A stretch of DNA of 64,000 nucleotides, taken from positions 21,221 through 85,220 of the forward strand of contig CAIUHP010000100.1 of the NCBI GenBank assembly GCA_903899015.1, read 5' to 3'. The notes beneath the pieces were generated by a model. It had not been told where the DNA came from and made no database searches. It saw only the letters and a program-made list of their open reading frames with translations. Position numbers and translations under genes: made by a program. Of the stretch, positions 24,720 to 34,036 are shown one piece after another; the stretch's first letter is position 1, and each line of letters opens with the position of its first letter. This stretch comes from an uncultured Armatimonadota bacterium (GTDB taxonomy: Bacteria; Armatimonadota; Fimbriimonadia; Fimbriimonadales; Fimbriimonadaceae).

Positions 24720-25748
24720 TTACGACTTTGGAGGGTCGAAGCTGATTGGGTCGATCTTGTTATCCACTTTTACGGACTTGTACTCGATCGTCGTGTCGCC
24801 TTCAGAAGCATGGTTCACGATCTTCATCGGGAGCGGAACACCATTGACCTTCTTGTAATTGGTGTAATCGTTGATCTGAGTCATGCTTCCCAGGATGGTT
24901 GGGTAGCTGAAAGACGATCTTGATAACAGGCCCGTTGTCTTGTCGAAATATAGGCTTACGCGAGTGCGATCCGGTCCCGTACCGGTAACGACAACATTGT
25001 CCTTGCCTTCAATCTTCGCAGTACCGCCCGAGGTGTTTGTGAGCTTCGGAAGTGAATCGAGACCTACGAATAGGGTCTTCTCATTTACATAGTGGACAGC
25101 ATATTGAAGCGGAACAGCTTGAATACCCTTTTCGGTTGTGAACCAAGCCATCGTGCCGTTAAAGCCCATCTTGTTATCGGCTTTGGCTCCCTTCGTGGTG
25201 AAGGTGAATTTCGATCCCGAATAAGTAGCTTCGACTTTGGATTTGACGGCTCCAGACTCGCTCATTCCTTCAAGATGAAGTCCAGCAACCTTCGATGCGG
25301 CGTCTGCACCCATCGCTTTGCCATAGTTGGCAAGAACATCGTCAGCAACGACCGTTGCTGCTCGGCGGGCTCGAACTTCTAGACCCGTGATCGGCGGAAC
25401 GCCGACGGGGCGAATCTTGCCACCGTGGCATGTTGCGCAAGTAATTTGGTTTCGGCCATTGAAGTGAGTCTTATTGATCTCACGTTGCATGGCGATCATC
25501 TCTCGTGCCGCCCGTTTTGGCTCTAGGTCATCGCTCGCTCGGTCAGCGGTGTGACAGTAGTCGCAATCAACTTTGAGCGACGCGCTCATGAACTGCATGG
25601 CAGGAATGACATCGCTGGCCTTGTCGCCCTTGAACGACTTAATGTTCTTGAACTGCTGTTCGGCGAGAGGAGCTTGTTGGCCAGTCACTGCGACCGCACC
25701 ACCCAAGCCCGAAAACGAAAGAATGAGAATTCCGTAAGCTAACCGCAT
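24720..25748 (-). CDS. Dihaem c-type cytochrome related to reaction-centre cytochrome subunit
   Basis: A 342-residue exported protein. After a signal peptide (ending near residue 23) comes FKNIKSFKGDKASDVIPAMQFMSASL, with CDYCH at 62-66 and CATCH at 104-108. Helix, Met and CxxCH in this order are typical of the photosynthetic reaction-centre cytochrome c family, which is also common in non-phototrophic soil bacteria. Only two of the four haem sites of the phototrophic form are present. Residues from about 130 to the end are a separate beta-rich domain (TFTTKGAKADNKMGFNGTMAWF, LYFDKTTGLLSR) like outer-membrane lipoprotein-type folds. Its role is probably periplasmic electron transfer; no photosynthesis genes are here. 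TAACCT lies 7 nt before the ATG. Confidence 0.8.
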   Translation of the reverse strand: MRLAYGILILSFSGLGGAVAVTGQQAPLAEQQFKNIKSFKGDKASDVIPAMQFMSASLKVDCDYCHTADRASDDLEPKRAAREMIAMQREINKTHFNGRNQITCATCHGGKIRPVGVPPITGLEVRARRAATVVADDVLANYGKAMGADAASKVAGLHLEGMSESGAVKSKVEATYSGSKFTFTTKGAKADNKMGFNGTMAWFTTEKGIQAVPLQYAVHYVNEKTLFVGLDSLPKLTNTSGGTAKIEGKDNVVVTGTGPDRTRVSLYFDKTTGLLSRSSFSYPTILGSMTQINDYTNYKKVNGVPLPMKIVNHASEGDTTIEYKSVKVDNKIDPISFDPPKS

Positions 25749-25801
25749 GGGTCGTAGGTTAGCACTCTCACTGCTTTCGTTGCGAGGTTCTTAACCCAGC
25801 C

Positions 25802-27889
25802 TTATGCGAGAACTTGCCCATCCGAAGGCAATGTCGAGTAACTGATCTCTGCAAATGCAGGCACTTCGGTCGCTAACTTTGCCATGACTTCCGACGGATT
25901 AAACAGCGGAGCTGCTGGCTTTAACCGAAGAGATAGCTCGGCGAAAACTCTCCAAGCTGGCTTTGAATCTCCATGGCTCGGGAGAACTTGCTTCATGATC
26001 TGGACACGGCGTTCCAAATTCGTGAACGTTCCTTCAGATTCGCTCGGTGCGCTCATGGGGAGCGCCACGCTAGCAAAAGGCAACGTGTTCGACTCGAATA
26101 GTTCTTGAACAACCAGGAACTCCACGTTCTCAAGAGCTGCTTCAACCAAATTCTTGTCGAAGTAGCTGGCGAATGGATCGACGCCTACGAGCCACAGGAA
26201 TTTGACTTGTCCGGTGACACAACCTTCAAGAATGGCTCGCGTATTCAGCCCCTCATTGCCAGGCAGGATTCCGATCTCCTCTGCGCCTTGCTCATTCGCG
26301 TCGAGCGCATAAAGATTAAAGGCAGAACCGTTATTAGCGGCAAATCCAGCGAGAGCTTCAACTGTTTCTTGACCGTTAGCCAAGTTGTACATCGATCGGG
26401 TTGTCACAACCGGAGCAGAGTTATCTCGAAGCAATTCCGCCGCAGCTACAATCTTCTCTGCTGAGACGCCTGTAATGGACTCAACGTGCTCAGGAGTCAT
26501 CCGAGCATCGGCACCTTTCAATCCCGCAGCTGTAGCGAGACCCGCAGCAAGAGTGGCCTCGGTTCCCGTCTTGTACCGCAGAATGAGGTGAGCGAAGCTA
26601 TCGACTTCGGTCGCAGCGTCACTCGCAACCACAACCTTGGTTCCATTGTTAAACCATGCTTTTCGAATGCGCAAGTAAAGAATCGGTTCTTCATCCGCAA
26701 GCGACGTCCCGAATACAAGAACAGCCTTTTGCTTTTCAAAGCTCGCTATCGACGACTTTGATTTCGGTAAGCCAAGTTGGGACTCAATGGTTTGACTTGG
26801 TAATACTCGAGAGAGGCGGAAATCCAAATTCTGACTACCGAGTTGCACGTTCACCAGATTCTTCAGGGCAAACAGGTCTTCATTTGAATTCTTGCCTCCA
26901 CCAATAAATGCGATCTGGCTGCCCGAAAGGCCACTTAATGCACTCAAAATTTGTTCGTAGGCAGTTGACCAGTCGGATTCGATCAGTCGATTGTTACCTC
27001 GAACTCTCGGGGCAGAAAGTCGATTGGACGCGTTGTAATTGTCGTGTCCAAACTTTCCTCGGTCGCAGGTCCACTCTTCGTTGACCATCTCATTCGTACG
27101 ACCATTGATTCGGACGATTTGGTTAACGCGATAGTCAACATGGACATTGCAGCCGTTACTGCAAAGGGTACAGATTCCAGGGCGAGTTTGGAGGTCCCAA
27201 GGCCTCGCACGGAAACGATATTTCGAGCTAGTGAGTGCTCCTACTGGGCAAATCTCGATGACGTTTCCGCTGAACTTCGAATCAAAATCGCGCATTTCGA
27301 AGGTCGATGGCTGCATGTTCGCCCCTCGGAATCGGAATCCAAGCTGGCTATCTCCAGAAATCTCTTCCGTAAACCTTACGCATCGACCGCACTGGATACA
27401 TCGCTCTAAATCGAGAGTGACGTACTTGCTAAGAGGAAATGCTTTTGGAGCATGCCGTTTGAGTTCAACATAGCGGCTCGTCGATGGTCCGTAGTGAAGG
27501 GTGTTGTTCTGTAGAGGACACTCTCCACCCCGATCACAGATTGGGCAGTCGAGTGGGTGGTTGATCAGTAAGAATTCGAGAACACCCTTGCGATCCTTGT
27601 GCAGCGCTTCGGTGTCGGTGTACACCATAAGGCCCTCTGTCGAAGGGAGGGTGCAAGCGGCCTGGGGCTTTGGCATTTTCCGAACGCTGCCGTCTGGCAT
27701 CTTGTATGCACACTCAACCAAGCACATGCGGCACATGCCGACCGGCTTTAAGCGAGGGTGGTAGCAAAAGATCGGGATCTCAAGGCCAATTCTTTTGACC
27801 GATTCGACGACCATCTCTCCCTTGGGAACCTGGAGAGGAATATCGTTGATGGAGATGTTGACTGTCTGGACGTCCGCAACGGCTGCCAT
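25802..27889 (-). CDS. nuoG: NADH-quinone oxidoreductase subunit G
   Basis: A 695-residue iron-sulfur subunit of respiratory complex I that carries electrons from the NADH module toward quinone. Seen in order: the N-terminal 2Fe-2S ferredoxin fold (CYHPRLKPVGMCRMCLVEC), the His/Cys 4Fe-4S site (HPLDCPICDRGGECPLQN), CIQCGRCVRFTEE, then the molybdopterin-oxidoreductase-like 4Fe-4S site (RPGICTLCSNGCNV) and the inactive molybdopterin-type domain. The ATG at 27889 has GAAGG about 7 nt upstream, a true ribosome site, unlike many neighbours. Other nuo genes are not adjacent in the window: the upstream neighbour is divergent and the next gene on the strand is a cytochrome. Confidence 0.95.
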   Translation of the reverse strand: MAAVADVQTVNISINDIPLQVPKGEMVVESVKRIGLEIPIFCYHPRLKPVGMCRMCLVECAYKMPDGSVRKMPKPQAACTLPSTEGLMVYTDTEALHKDRKGVLEFLLINHPLDCPICDRGGECPLQNNTLHYGPSTSRYVELKRHAPKAFPLSKYVTLDLERCIQCGRCVRFTEEISGDSQLGFRFRGANMQPSTFEMRDFDSKFSGNVIEICPVGALTSSKYRFRARPWDLQTRPGICTLCSNGCNVHVDYRVNQIVRINGRTNEMVNEEWTCDRGKFGHDNYNASNRLSAPRVRGNNRLIESDWSTAYEQILSALSGLSGSQIAFIGGGKNSNEDLFALKNLVNVQLGSQNLDFRLSRVLPSQTIESQLGLPKSKSSIASFEKQKAVLVFGTSLADEEPILYLRIRKAWFNNGTKVVVASDAATEVDSFAHLILRYKTGTEATLAAGLATAAGLKGADARMTPEHVESITGVSAEKIVAAAELLRDNSAPVVTTRSMYNLANGQETVEALAGFAANNGSAFNLYALDANEQGAEEIGILPGNEGLNTRAILEGCVTGQVKFLWLVGVDPFASYFDKNLVEAALENVEFLVVQELFESNTLPFASVALPMSAPSESEGTFTNLERRVQIMKQVLPSHGDSKPAWRVFAELSLRLKPAAPLFNPSEVMAKLATEVPAFAEISYSTLPSDGQVLA

Positions 27890-28083
27890 GCTTTTACCTT
27901 CAAATCGACGCTCAGGGGGCCGTCGACATGAATCACGAGTCTACCTTTCGTCGAACCTAAAATTTGCGTTCACCCTCAGTCAGTGCAGAAGCATTCGACG
28001 ATACCGACTCCAGTTTCGTCAAAACCCGGTAGTTACCTTCACATTGAGCACAATCGAACGACAATCAAACAAAAACGTTCAGA

Positions 28084-28695
28084 ATGAAACTAAGCATGAC
28101 GAGCAAGAGCCGGATTCGTGGAATTGGCAAGATGGAATGGTTACTGGCCGTACTTGTCGTGATCATTGCGCTCGTGATACTCTTGCCCATATCACTCCGA
28201 AACAAGAGGGGGAACCTCTTGCTCGATGAGTCTGGACGCATGCGAAAGGTCTACATTTCGTTGTCATTGTACGAAGAGCAGTACGACACGCTTCCTGCAC
28301 CCAATCTGTTGGCCGCCGCTACGTACGATCCGGTTCACGAAGATTTCCTGTCTGGACTGGACCCATACGCACACACCCAAGCGACGTCATTTCCAAGCGA
28401 TCCTGGACTCGAAAAGAGTGCCCCCTCTCCCTTTCGAATCAGCTTCTCGTACATCCAAAACTTCCTCCAAGAGGGCAAGCTGAAAGTGAAACCGTGGGCA
28501 GTTGCCCGAACCGACCCGACGCTGGGGGTCTTGGGAAATGAGTGGTACGGCTCCGTTACACCTACCGACAACTTTCAAGCTCAAGTCAGCGGGCGATTGA
28601 TGCGCATCAATACCGACGGTTCGGTGTATGTGTTAGAAGATCGAGGCGGTCCCAAATCATTGGGAGACGCACAGGATCTCTTTATTAAACGCTAG
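28084..28695 (+). CDS. Type IV pilin-like / pseudopilin protein
   Basis: A 203-residue protein with an N-terminal class III-type prepilin signal: RIRG, then IGKMEWLLAVLVVIIALVILLP, that is Gly at -1, a hydrophobic residue at +1 and Glu at +5, followed by a 20-residue hydrophobic helix. This fits processing by prepilin peptidase and assembly into a pilus or type II secretion pseudopilus. The globular part (SLSLYEEQYDTLPAP, TDGSVYVLEDRGGPKSLGDAQDLF) resembles the many small pseudopilins of Armatimonadota and Planctomycetes-type genomes, though no exact family is claimed. It ends 3 nt before the convergent prs gene. No assembly genes (PilB, GspD) are nearby. Confidence 0.7.
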   Translation: MKLSMTSKSRIRGIGKMEWLLAVLVVIIALVILLPISLRNKRGNLLLDESGRMRKVYISLSLYEEQYDTLPAPNLLAAATYDPVHEDFLSGLDPYAHTQATSFPSDPGLEKSAPSPFRISFSYIQNFLQEGKLKVKPWAVARTDPTLGVLGNEWYGSVTPTDNFQAQVSGRLMRINTDGSVYVLEDRGGPKSLGDAQDLFIKR

Positions 28696-28698
28696 TGA

Positions 28699-29739
28699 CT
28701 ATTCGCCGATCCGATGAAGTTCGCTAAGCGATTCACCAAGGATCAATCGCTTGCAAGCCTCACCTAACAGCGGCGCAATTGGAATAATCTTCAGCTTGCC
28801 TTGTGAGTGCTCAACTTTGTCCATGATCGGAATCGAGTCCGTCACGACAAATTCATCTACCGGCGAGTCGACAAGTTTGTCCATCAACTCTTTAGTCGTG
28901 AGCTTTTGATCTGACAAAACGCCGTGAACGGCGAGCATGCGAACCGTTGCAGCGCCTTCTCTTTTCAGAATGGCCGCGTCTTTCAGCACCGTGTTTCCAG
29001 TGAGAATCTCGTCGTCAACTAGGAAACAGTGCTTACCTTTCACGTTGCCCATGACAACCTTAACCGTGGGTGACTCAGAATGGTCCACCCGCGACTTATA
29101 GATGTACGCCGGTTCGATACCGAGCGACGAGGGAACTTCTTCAAACCGTTTTGCGGCGCTCGAATCGGCGAACACGACCACGCAATCTTCCGGCTTGTGG
29201 TTGGAGATGTATTCCTTTCGTAAATACTCGACCAACATCGGCAAGCCAGGGACCTCATCTGCGGTCGGGACGAAGTACTGCTTAATGTGGGGATCGTGAG
29301 GCTCAAGCAAGAGCACTCGTCGAACATTCAAAACCTTGTTCAGGATCTCAGGCAGTCGCTGACCCATAACCGAAATTCGGGGACGATTTTTACGATCCGA
29401 CCGGCTATAGGGCATGTAAGGGAAAACAACAAAAGTCTGCCGTGGGTGAGCGTTATTGATCGCGTCCAAGAGGGCAAGCAACTCAACAATGTGGTCGCTT
29501 ACAGGGGGCGTCTGAGTGTGAAGCACTACAACGATGTGGTCGCGAACGTTGTCAACCTGGACCTCCATATTCTGGTTGGAGAAGGTACTAACGCTGTGCT
29601 TGCCCGATTCTACGGTGTAGTAATGAGCTTCACTAGCCAACCGCTCACGTAACTCGACCTCAACCTGTTCGCGCATGCTTTCCATGCCGGTTGTGGCAAA
29701 TACTTTGACGATCGCTCGGCCATTCGACTTTGAACTCAC
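28699..29739 (-). CDS. prs: Ribose-phosphate pyrophosphokinase
   Basis: A 346-residue PRPP synthetase that makes 5-phosphoribosyl 1-diphosphate from ribose-5-phosphate and ATP. Seen: VKVFATTG at the N-terminus, FPYMPYSRSDRK (ATP/regulatory flexible loop), LEPHDPHIKQYF, and the PRPP-binding loop CFLVDDEILTGNTVLKDA, which in classical enzymes reads VDDxxDTGGT; here it is DDEILTGNT, a variant. The GTG at 29739 was chosen because TACAAT lies 7 nt upstream; the frame is open to a TTG at 29769. The sequence is a divergent Prs, so a related phosphoribosyl diphosphate enzyme cannot be excluded. Confidence 0.85.
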   Translation of the reverse strand: MSSKSNGRAIVKVFATTGMESMREQVEVELRERLASEAHYYTVESGKHSVSTFSNQNMEVQVDNVRDHIVVVLHTQTPPVSDHIVELLALLDAINNAHPRQTFVVFPYMPYSRSDRKNRPRISVMGQRLPEILNKVLNVRRVLLLEPHDPHIKQYFVPTADEVPGLPMLVEYLRKEYISNHKPEDCVVVFADSSAAKRFEEVPSSLGIEPAYIYKSRVDHSESPTVKVVMGNVKGKHCFLVDDEILTGNTVLKDAAILKREGAATVRMLAVHGVLSDQKLTTKELMDKLVDSPVDEFVVTDSIPIMDKVEHSQGKLKIIPIAPLLGEACKRLILGESLSELHRIGE

Positions 29740-29746
29740 TCGGAAG

Positions 29747-29752
29747 ATTGTA
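29747..29752 (-). promoter_or_regulatory. -10 box for prs
   Basis: TACAAT on the minus strand, 7 nt before GTG 29739; it decides the start codon over the upstream TTG. Confidence 0.45.
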
Positions 29753-29801
29753 CAGTCGAATGGACCCAATTTGCCGGGGAGTTAGCGGGTAATGCTATGT
29801 A

Positions 29802-29840
29802 AAGAGAAGATTAAAGGAATTTCCTCCAAGAACTTCTCTT
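29802..29840. terminator. Nested hairpin between the GH74 and prs genes
   Basis: AAGAGAAG (29802-29809) pairs with CTTCTCTT (29833-29840), enclosing an inner AGGAA/TTCCT pair. It lies after the GH74 stop codon on the minus strand, so it may end that transcript; no strong T-run is seen. Confidence 0.35.
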
Positions 29841-29896
29841 CACATCGATGGACGCCGGGCAATTCGCAACCAAATTTAGTTTACGTAACTGACCAG

Positions 29897-32083
29897 TTAA
29901 TGCTTGGGATCGCCGTATAGGACACCTCGCCCATTCATTCCGATGTAAACCCGACCGTAAATGCGTGGGTCTCCAATAATGTGGTCCATCGTTCCAAAAC
30001 CGTGTGCTGCATCCGTAATGCAAATCCATGATTTGCCCTCGTCATCAGAACGAAAGGCCCCTTCTACTCCGTTCACCCCTCCAATGAGGAAAATCGAAGG
30101 ATAGTTACGTCCTGGTGCGGCCTTTCCAAACCCAAAAGTGCTTACTAACGAGGTTGTCGCAAGCGCGTTGGGTGCCTCTGGACCCACTTTCATGCCGTCG
30201 AATCGAAACAGGTGGTTACTAACCGCAAGCCAGCACGCCCCATTCATTCCTGGGACTGTGCGAAGCACGGCCGTTCCTGCCGGCAACGCGACTTCCACTT
30301 TTTCGAAAGACTTTCCGCCATTGGTGCTTCGATAAAAACTCCCCTCGTTGCCAAGGTGACCGAATCCAAAGAACAAGTTCGGATCAACCCGATCGGCGAC
30401 CACCATCAGTTCCTGGGGACCTCCCTCGCAAAGAGTCCAAGTCGAGCCAAAATCTCTTGAGTAGTACGCACGCTGCCGAGATGGCGTCCATACGATTGTT
30501 CTCCCTTCGGCAGAAATTGCAACGTGTCCACTTCCCCGATTGGCGGGTGGCTCCGATTCAAAAGGTTGCCAGGTCTTTCCACCGTCGGTCGAGAATCCTC
30601 CGTGACGAATTCCGTTTCCGGCGCGTCCTACCCGGACCATCACGTCAGGATTTAGTTCGGCGAAATCAACGCTGTCCGTGTTATTGAAGAGTGGGTTAGA
30701 CTGCATCCCCTCTCTCGGAGCGACTTTGAAATTATCGTGACGAAAGCCTCCGATGTCTCCAAGCGCACTGTAAATATGCGCACCTTTCGGTGGCGACATA
30801 AGATCGATCACCGCCGTTTCTTCAAGCCCTTGTGCTCGTACCGTCCAATGAGTCGGCTTTCCTGACAGGCCAGGCGTGGCATCGTCGGTTCCCCAAATAG
30901 TGGCTCCAGTGCCAAAGAGAATGCGACTTGGTTGAAACGGATCGATTTGCACTGTTCCCATCCACCAGCCAAACTTAGGCGCTTTTTGGCCCCAGTTCAA
31001 AAAGGGAGATCCCGAGCTATCCATTTGGGCAGTGGATTTTAGCGATGTCCAGGCTGTGCCGTTATCTCGTGTGAGGAACACATCGTCCCCATCTGCCCAG
31101 CGATCCAAGGTGGTCACCGCAAGCACGTTTGGCTGCTGGGGAACATTTGAAAGCCCGGCGTAACCAAAACCTTTCGAAGCAGTCGGCCGAACCGGGGTTA
31201 TGTCAATCCATAGGGACTGCTTCGTATCGAACTTCCAGACCGCTCCATTCGAGACTCCGTTGGGGCCAGGTCCATTGCTGTACGTTAAGACAAGTTCGCC
31301 AGTAGGAGTCATGAGACCGTGGTGGGGGTAAACACCGGTAGGTTGGCCCGGAACGGTTTGCCAAGTGTCGCCACCATCTTTGCTCACGACTAAGCCGGCT
31401 CGGGTTGATGCAACTGCGGCATAGATGGTTGTCGATCCCTTCCCTTTGGTCCCAGTCGAAGGATCGAACACTTCGAAACTAACTCCGATTCGGTTGTTGA
31501 CGCCTTCCGTGGAGAGTCCGTCGACTTTATTCCAAGTGGCTCCATAATCGCCGCTACGCCAGAGACCATCGGTCCTCGATCCATAGAGAAGGTGACTACC
31601 ATTATTAGGATCGACAGCGATGCGCTCTCCGATCGAGCGGCCGTCTTCGTTTCCGCCCATTTTGAAGGGCATATCCGTCCGCTTAAAAGTTCGTCCCTGA
31701 TCGGTCGAACGAAGGATTGCTCCGTTACTTGCGAAACTTCCTAGGTAAGTCCCACAAGCTAGGTAGAGCCGCTTGGGATCGCCTGGATCTAGCCCAATGC
31801 TCTCGACTCCGTACAGGTTCCAATCGGGTCGTTGAATCCAATCCATCAACGGGATCCAATGGTGGTTGTGGGGGTTCCACCGGTATGCCCCGCCAATGTC
31901 CGTACGGGCGTAGACCAAATCCTTCTCAGCAGGATGATAAAGGATTCCACTGACGAAGCCACCGCCAACGATTGTGACGTTGTCCCATTGATACGACTGA
32001 TGCTCTACTTGAGCTTGGACAGAAACACCCCCAAGCATCAAACCGGTCAATCCTAGAAAAGTCGCCGTAACAATGATCTTCAA
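29897..32083 (-). CDS. GH74 xyloglucanase
   Basis: A 728-residue secreted enzyme with a signal peptide (residues 1-25). The family opening is clear: NVTIVGGGFVSGILYHPAEKD, then LVYARTDIGGAYRWNP (catalytic Asp62) and WIPLMDWIQRPDWNLYGVESIGLDP. The whole chain is two seven-bladed propellers built of BNR-like repeats (STDQGRTF, SKDGGDTW, RSDDEGKSW). GH74 enzymes cut the beta-1,4-glucan backbone of xyloglucan. The start is TTG at 32083, with GGAGG 8 nt upstream, one of the strong ribosome sites in the window. It is divergent from the GH13 gene. Together with the GH31 alpha-xylosidase and GH2 beta-galactosidase it implies xyloglucan breakdown. Confidence 0.93.
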   Translation of the reverse strand: MKIIVTATFLGLTGLMLGGVSVQAQVEHQSYQWDNVTIVGGGFVSGILYHPAEKDLVYARTDIGGAYRWNPHNHHWIPLMDWIQRPDWNLYGVESIGLDPGDPKRLYLACGTYLGSFASNGAILRSTDQGRTFKRTDMPFKMGGNEDGRSIGERIAVDPNNGSHLLYGSRTDGLWRSGDYGATWNKVDGLSTEGVNNRIGVSFEVFDPSTGTKGKGSTTIYAAVASTRAGLVVSKDGGDTWQTVPGQPTGVYPHHGLMTPTGELVLTYSNGPGPNGVSNGAVWKFDTKQSLWIDITPVRPTASKGFGYAGLSNVPQQPNVLAVTTLDRWADGDDVFLTRDNGTAWTSLKSTAQMDSSGSPFLNWGQKAPKFGWWMGTVQIDPFQPSRILFGTGATIWGTDDATPGLSGKPTHWTVRAQGLEETAVIDLMSPPKGAHIYSALGDIGGFRHDNFKVAPREGMQSNPLFNNTDSVDFAELNPDVMVRVGRAGNGIRHGGFSTDGGKTWQPFESEPPANRGSGHVAISAEGRTIVWTPSRQRAYYSRDFGSTWTLCEGGPQELMVVADRVDPNLFFGFGHLGNEGSFYRSTNGGKSFEKVEVALPAGTAVLRTVPGMNGACWLAVSNHLFRFDGMKVGPEAPNALATTSLVSTFGFGKAAPGRNYPSIFLIGGVNGVEGAFRSDDEGKSWICITDAAHGFGTMDHIIGDPRIYGRVYIGMNGRGVLYGDPKH

Positions 32084-32230
32084 CAGTTAGCTCCTCCGTG
32101 AACTTCGCCATCCCAAACAAACGGTGTTTAAGATGATGATTTACCGATATTATCTGCTGAAAACGCACGTTATCATCCAATTCGGGACTATTGAGGCTTC
32201 AATTGCATGCGGTAAACCTCAAATTCGACG

Positions 32231-33754
32231 ATGCTTACCCGCTTGCTTTGCCTAACCTCGGTCGCATTGGCCTCTGTTGCTTGTGCGGCATCAACTACTC
32301 AGGCTCACCCTCTGGAAAGTGAAATCGTCTACCAAATCTTTCCCCGAAGCTATCGCGATAGCAACGGAGACCGTAACGGGGATTTCAACGGAATCATTAA
32401 GAAATTGCCCTATCTCAAACGGATGGGCATCACATCCATACTGATCAATCCCATATTTAAGGCCCGGGAGTACCACAACTATTTCGCGGACAATTTTTTC
32501 AATGTCGACCCGGCATTCGGCTCAAACTCGGACTTCTTCCGCTTCATTCAAACCGCGCATAGCCTAAGGCTAAAGGTCATCCTCGACATGGAAATTCAAT
32601 ATGTCGCAGACAAGCACCCGTGGCTGGCGGCCACATTGAAAGATCCTCAATCTTCCCTTGCAAGAAATCTTTGGACCAAAGGGTCGGCCTTCTACGATTT
32701 GAATCTTAATTGGTGGGGTGGCGCGAAAATCAAAGTCGCCGCCATCAACCCCGACTCGCCAGCAGTTCTCGAGTGGGCCAAAAGCATTTTTCGTTTTTGG
32801 GCTGCGCCAAACGGACATCCTCAACACGGAGTCGATGGCTTCCGAATCGATCACATGATGGACGACTTGGACAATCTTCATGTCAAAACTCGTATGCTGT
32901 CCAAGTTTTGGCTCCCCATCGAGCAAGAAATCCGGGGCATCAAACCGACTGTTTTTTTCTTGGCCGAACAATCAGATTGGGGGACTGGATCAGATCATTT
33001 CAAGAAAGCGAACGTCGACGCTGTCTATGGATTTCCGCTCTACTTCGCCATCAAATCACTCCAAAAAGAAAAGATTACTCGGGTGATCGAAACCTCAGTA
33101 AAGGTTTGGGAGCCGAGGACAACTCAATTCAACTTCATCGAAAACCATGATGTTTCGCGATTCGCAAGTATCGTGAAGAACGACTCCCGATTGCTTCGGC
33201 TAGGAGCGGTCTTGAATTTGACGCTCAAAGGTACGCCACTCATCTATTACGGTCAAGAGCTAGGCATGAAGGGTGTCCAAGGTAAATGGAATAGCGACGC
33301 CAATGACATTCCCGTCCGATTGGCATACCGCTGGAACCGGAAGATAAATGCCCCGGGAACGGCCAATTTTTATCGTGGCACGGGTCCATGGGACAACCGC
33401 GAATTTGAAAGCGACAACGACGGCATTTCGGTAGAAGAGGAAGATAATCGTCCTGATTCGCTCCTCAATTTCTACCGCCGCCTTATTAAGCTTCGCCAAA
33501 GAAGTCCCGCATTGGCAATCGGAACGGAAGAGGTGGTGCCGACCACCAATTCTTCCATTCTCATCATCAAGCGGGCTTGGGGCAAGTTCCAGACATTGAT
33601 CATCGTCAACCTATCCGCCCAATCTCAAACGGTTTCCATTCCTACCCGCCACTTCACGCGAAACTTGATGACCGGGCATGCTCTCAAAACCAAAATGCTT
33701 CGCCTCTCGAGCTATGGATTCAAACTTTTAGGAGTCACAACTCCTGACCGATAG
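32231..33754 (+). CDS. GH13 alpha-amylase-family enzyme, secreted
   Basis: A 507-residue exported enzyme (signal peptide residues 1-19) of the alpha-amylase superfamily. Conserved regions: IVYQIFPRSYRDSNGDRNGDFNGI, then VDGFRIDHM with nucleophile Asp207, LAEQSD with acid/base Glu246, and FIENHD with transition-state Asp307. The first conserved region is altered: where most GH13 enzymes have DxVxNH this protein reads LDMEIQYVADKHPW. The C-terminal beta domain has RRLIKLRQRSPALAIG. It would hydrolyse or rearrange alpha-glucans (oligo-1,6-glucosidase or amylase-like); specificity is not decided. The N-terminus is secretory, unlike most oligo-glucosidases. Confidence 0.9.
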   Translation: MLTRLLCLTSVALASVACAASTTQAHPLESEIVYQIFPRSYRDSNGDRNGDFNGIIKKLPYLKRMGITSILINPIFKAREYHNYFADNFFNVDPAFGSNSDFFRFIQTAHSLRLKVILDMEIQYVADKHPWLAATLKDPQSSLARNLWTKGSAFYDLNLNWWGGAKIKVAAINPDSPAVLEWAKSIFRFWAAPNGHPQHGVDGFRIDHMMDDLDNLHVKTRMLSKFWLPIEQEIRGIKPTVFFLAEQSDWGTGSDHFKKANVDAVYGFPLYFAIKSLQKEKITRVIETSVKVWEPRTTQFNFIENHDVSRFASIVKNDSRLLRLGAVLNLTLKGTPLIYYGQELGMKGVQGKWNSDANDIPVRLAYRWNRKINAPGTANFYRGTGPWDNREFESDNDGISVEEEDNRPDSLLNFYRRLIKLRQRSPALAIGTEEVVPTTNSSILIIKRAWGKFQTLIIVNLSAQSQTVSIPTRHFTRNLMTGHALKTKMLRLSSYGFKLLGVTTPDR

Positions 33755-33801
33755 CTCAGGTGTGCGATCCCAATCCCGACTTCGTTAGGGGATCGTAACG
33801 A

Positions 33802-33963
33802 TTACCAGCGCTGTCGCTTGAGCCATAGCGTGCAGACGCTCTCTTCGGTCTCCGTCGTACAGACCAGTTCCCAGCCTTCGGCTCCTAAACCGTTGAGCGT
33901 CGCCTCGATATCCTCATACTCTTCGCCGGCAACGTCCATCACACGATATTCCCACTTCGTCAT
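33802..33963 (-). CDS. Small DUF4177-like protein
   Basis: A 53-residue protein read from ATG 33963 to TAA 33802-33804. The sequence (start MTKWEYRVMDVAGEEYEDIE, then ATLNGLGAEGWELVCTTET...LWLKRQRW) matches the compact pattern of DUF4177 proteins: WEY near the N-terminus, LNxLGxEGWELV in the middle and an aromatic-ending basic tail. Function of this family is unknown. A CATTAT box lies 5 nt before the ATG. The gene lies between the GH13 gene and the SpeE-FemAB operon and is divergent from the latter. Confidence 0.7.
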   Translation of the reverse strand: MTKWEYRVMDVAGEEYEDIEATLNGLGAEGWELVCTTETEESVCTLWLKRQRW

Positions 33964-34036
33964 GCCTTATAATGGCCTCAATGGCTGATTCATTGGGATG
34001 TCATCAATGCAGTTTTTGTAGCGAAAATCATCCCAG

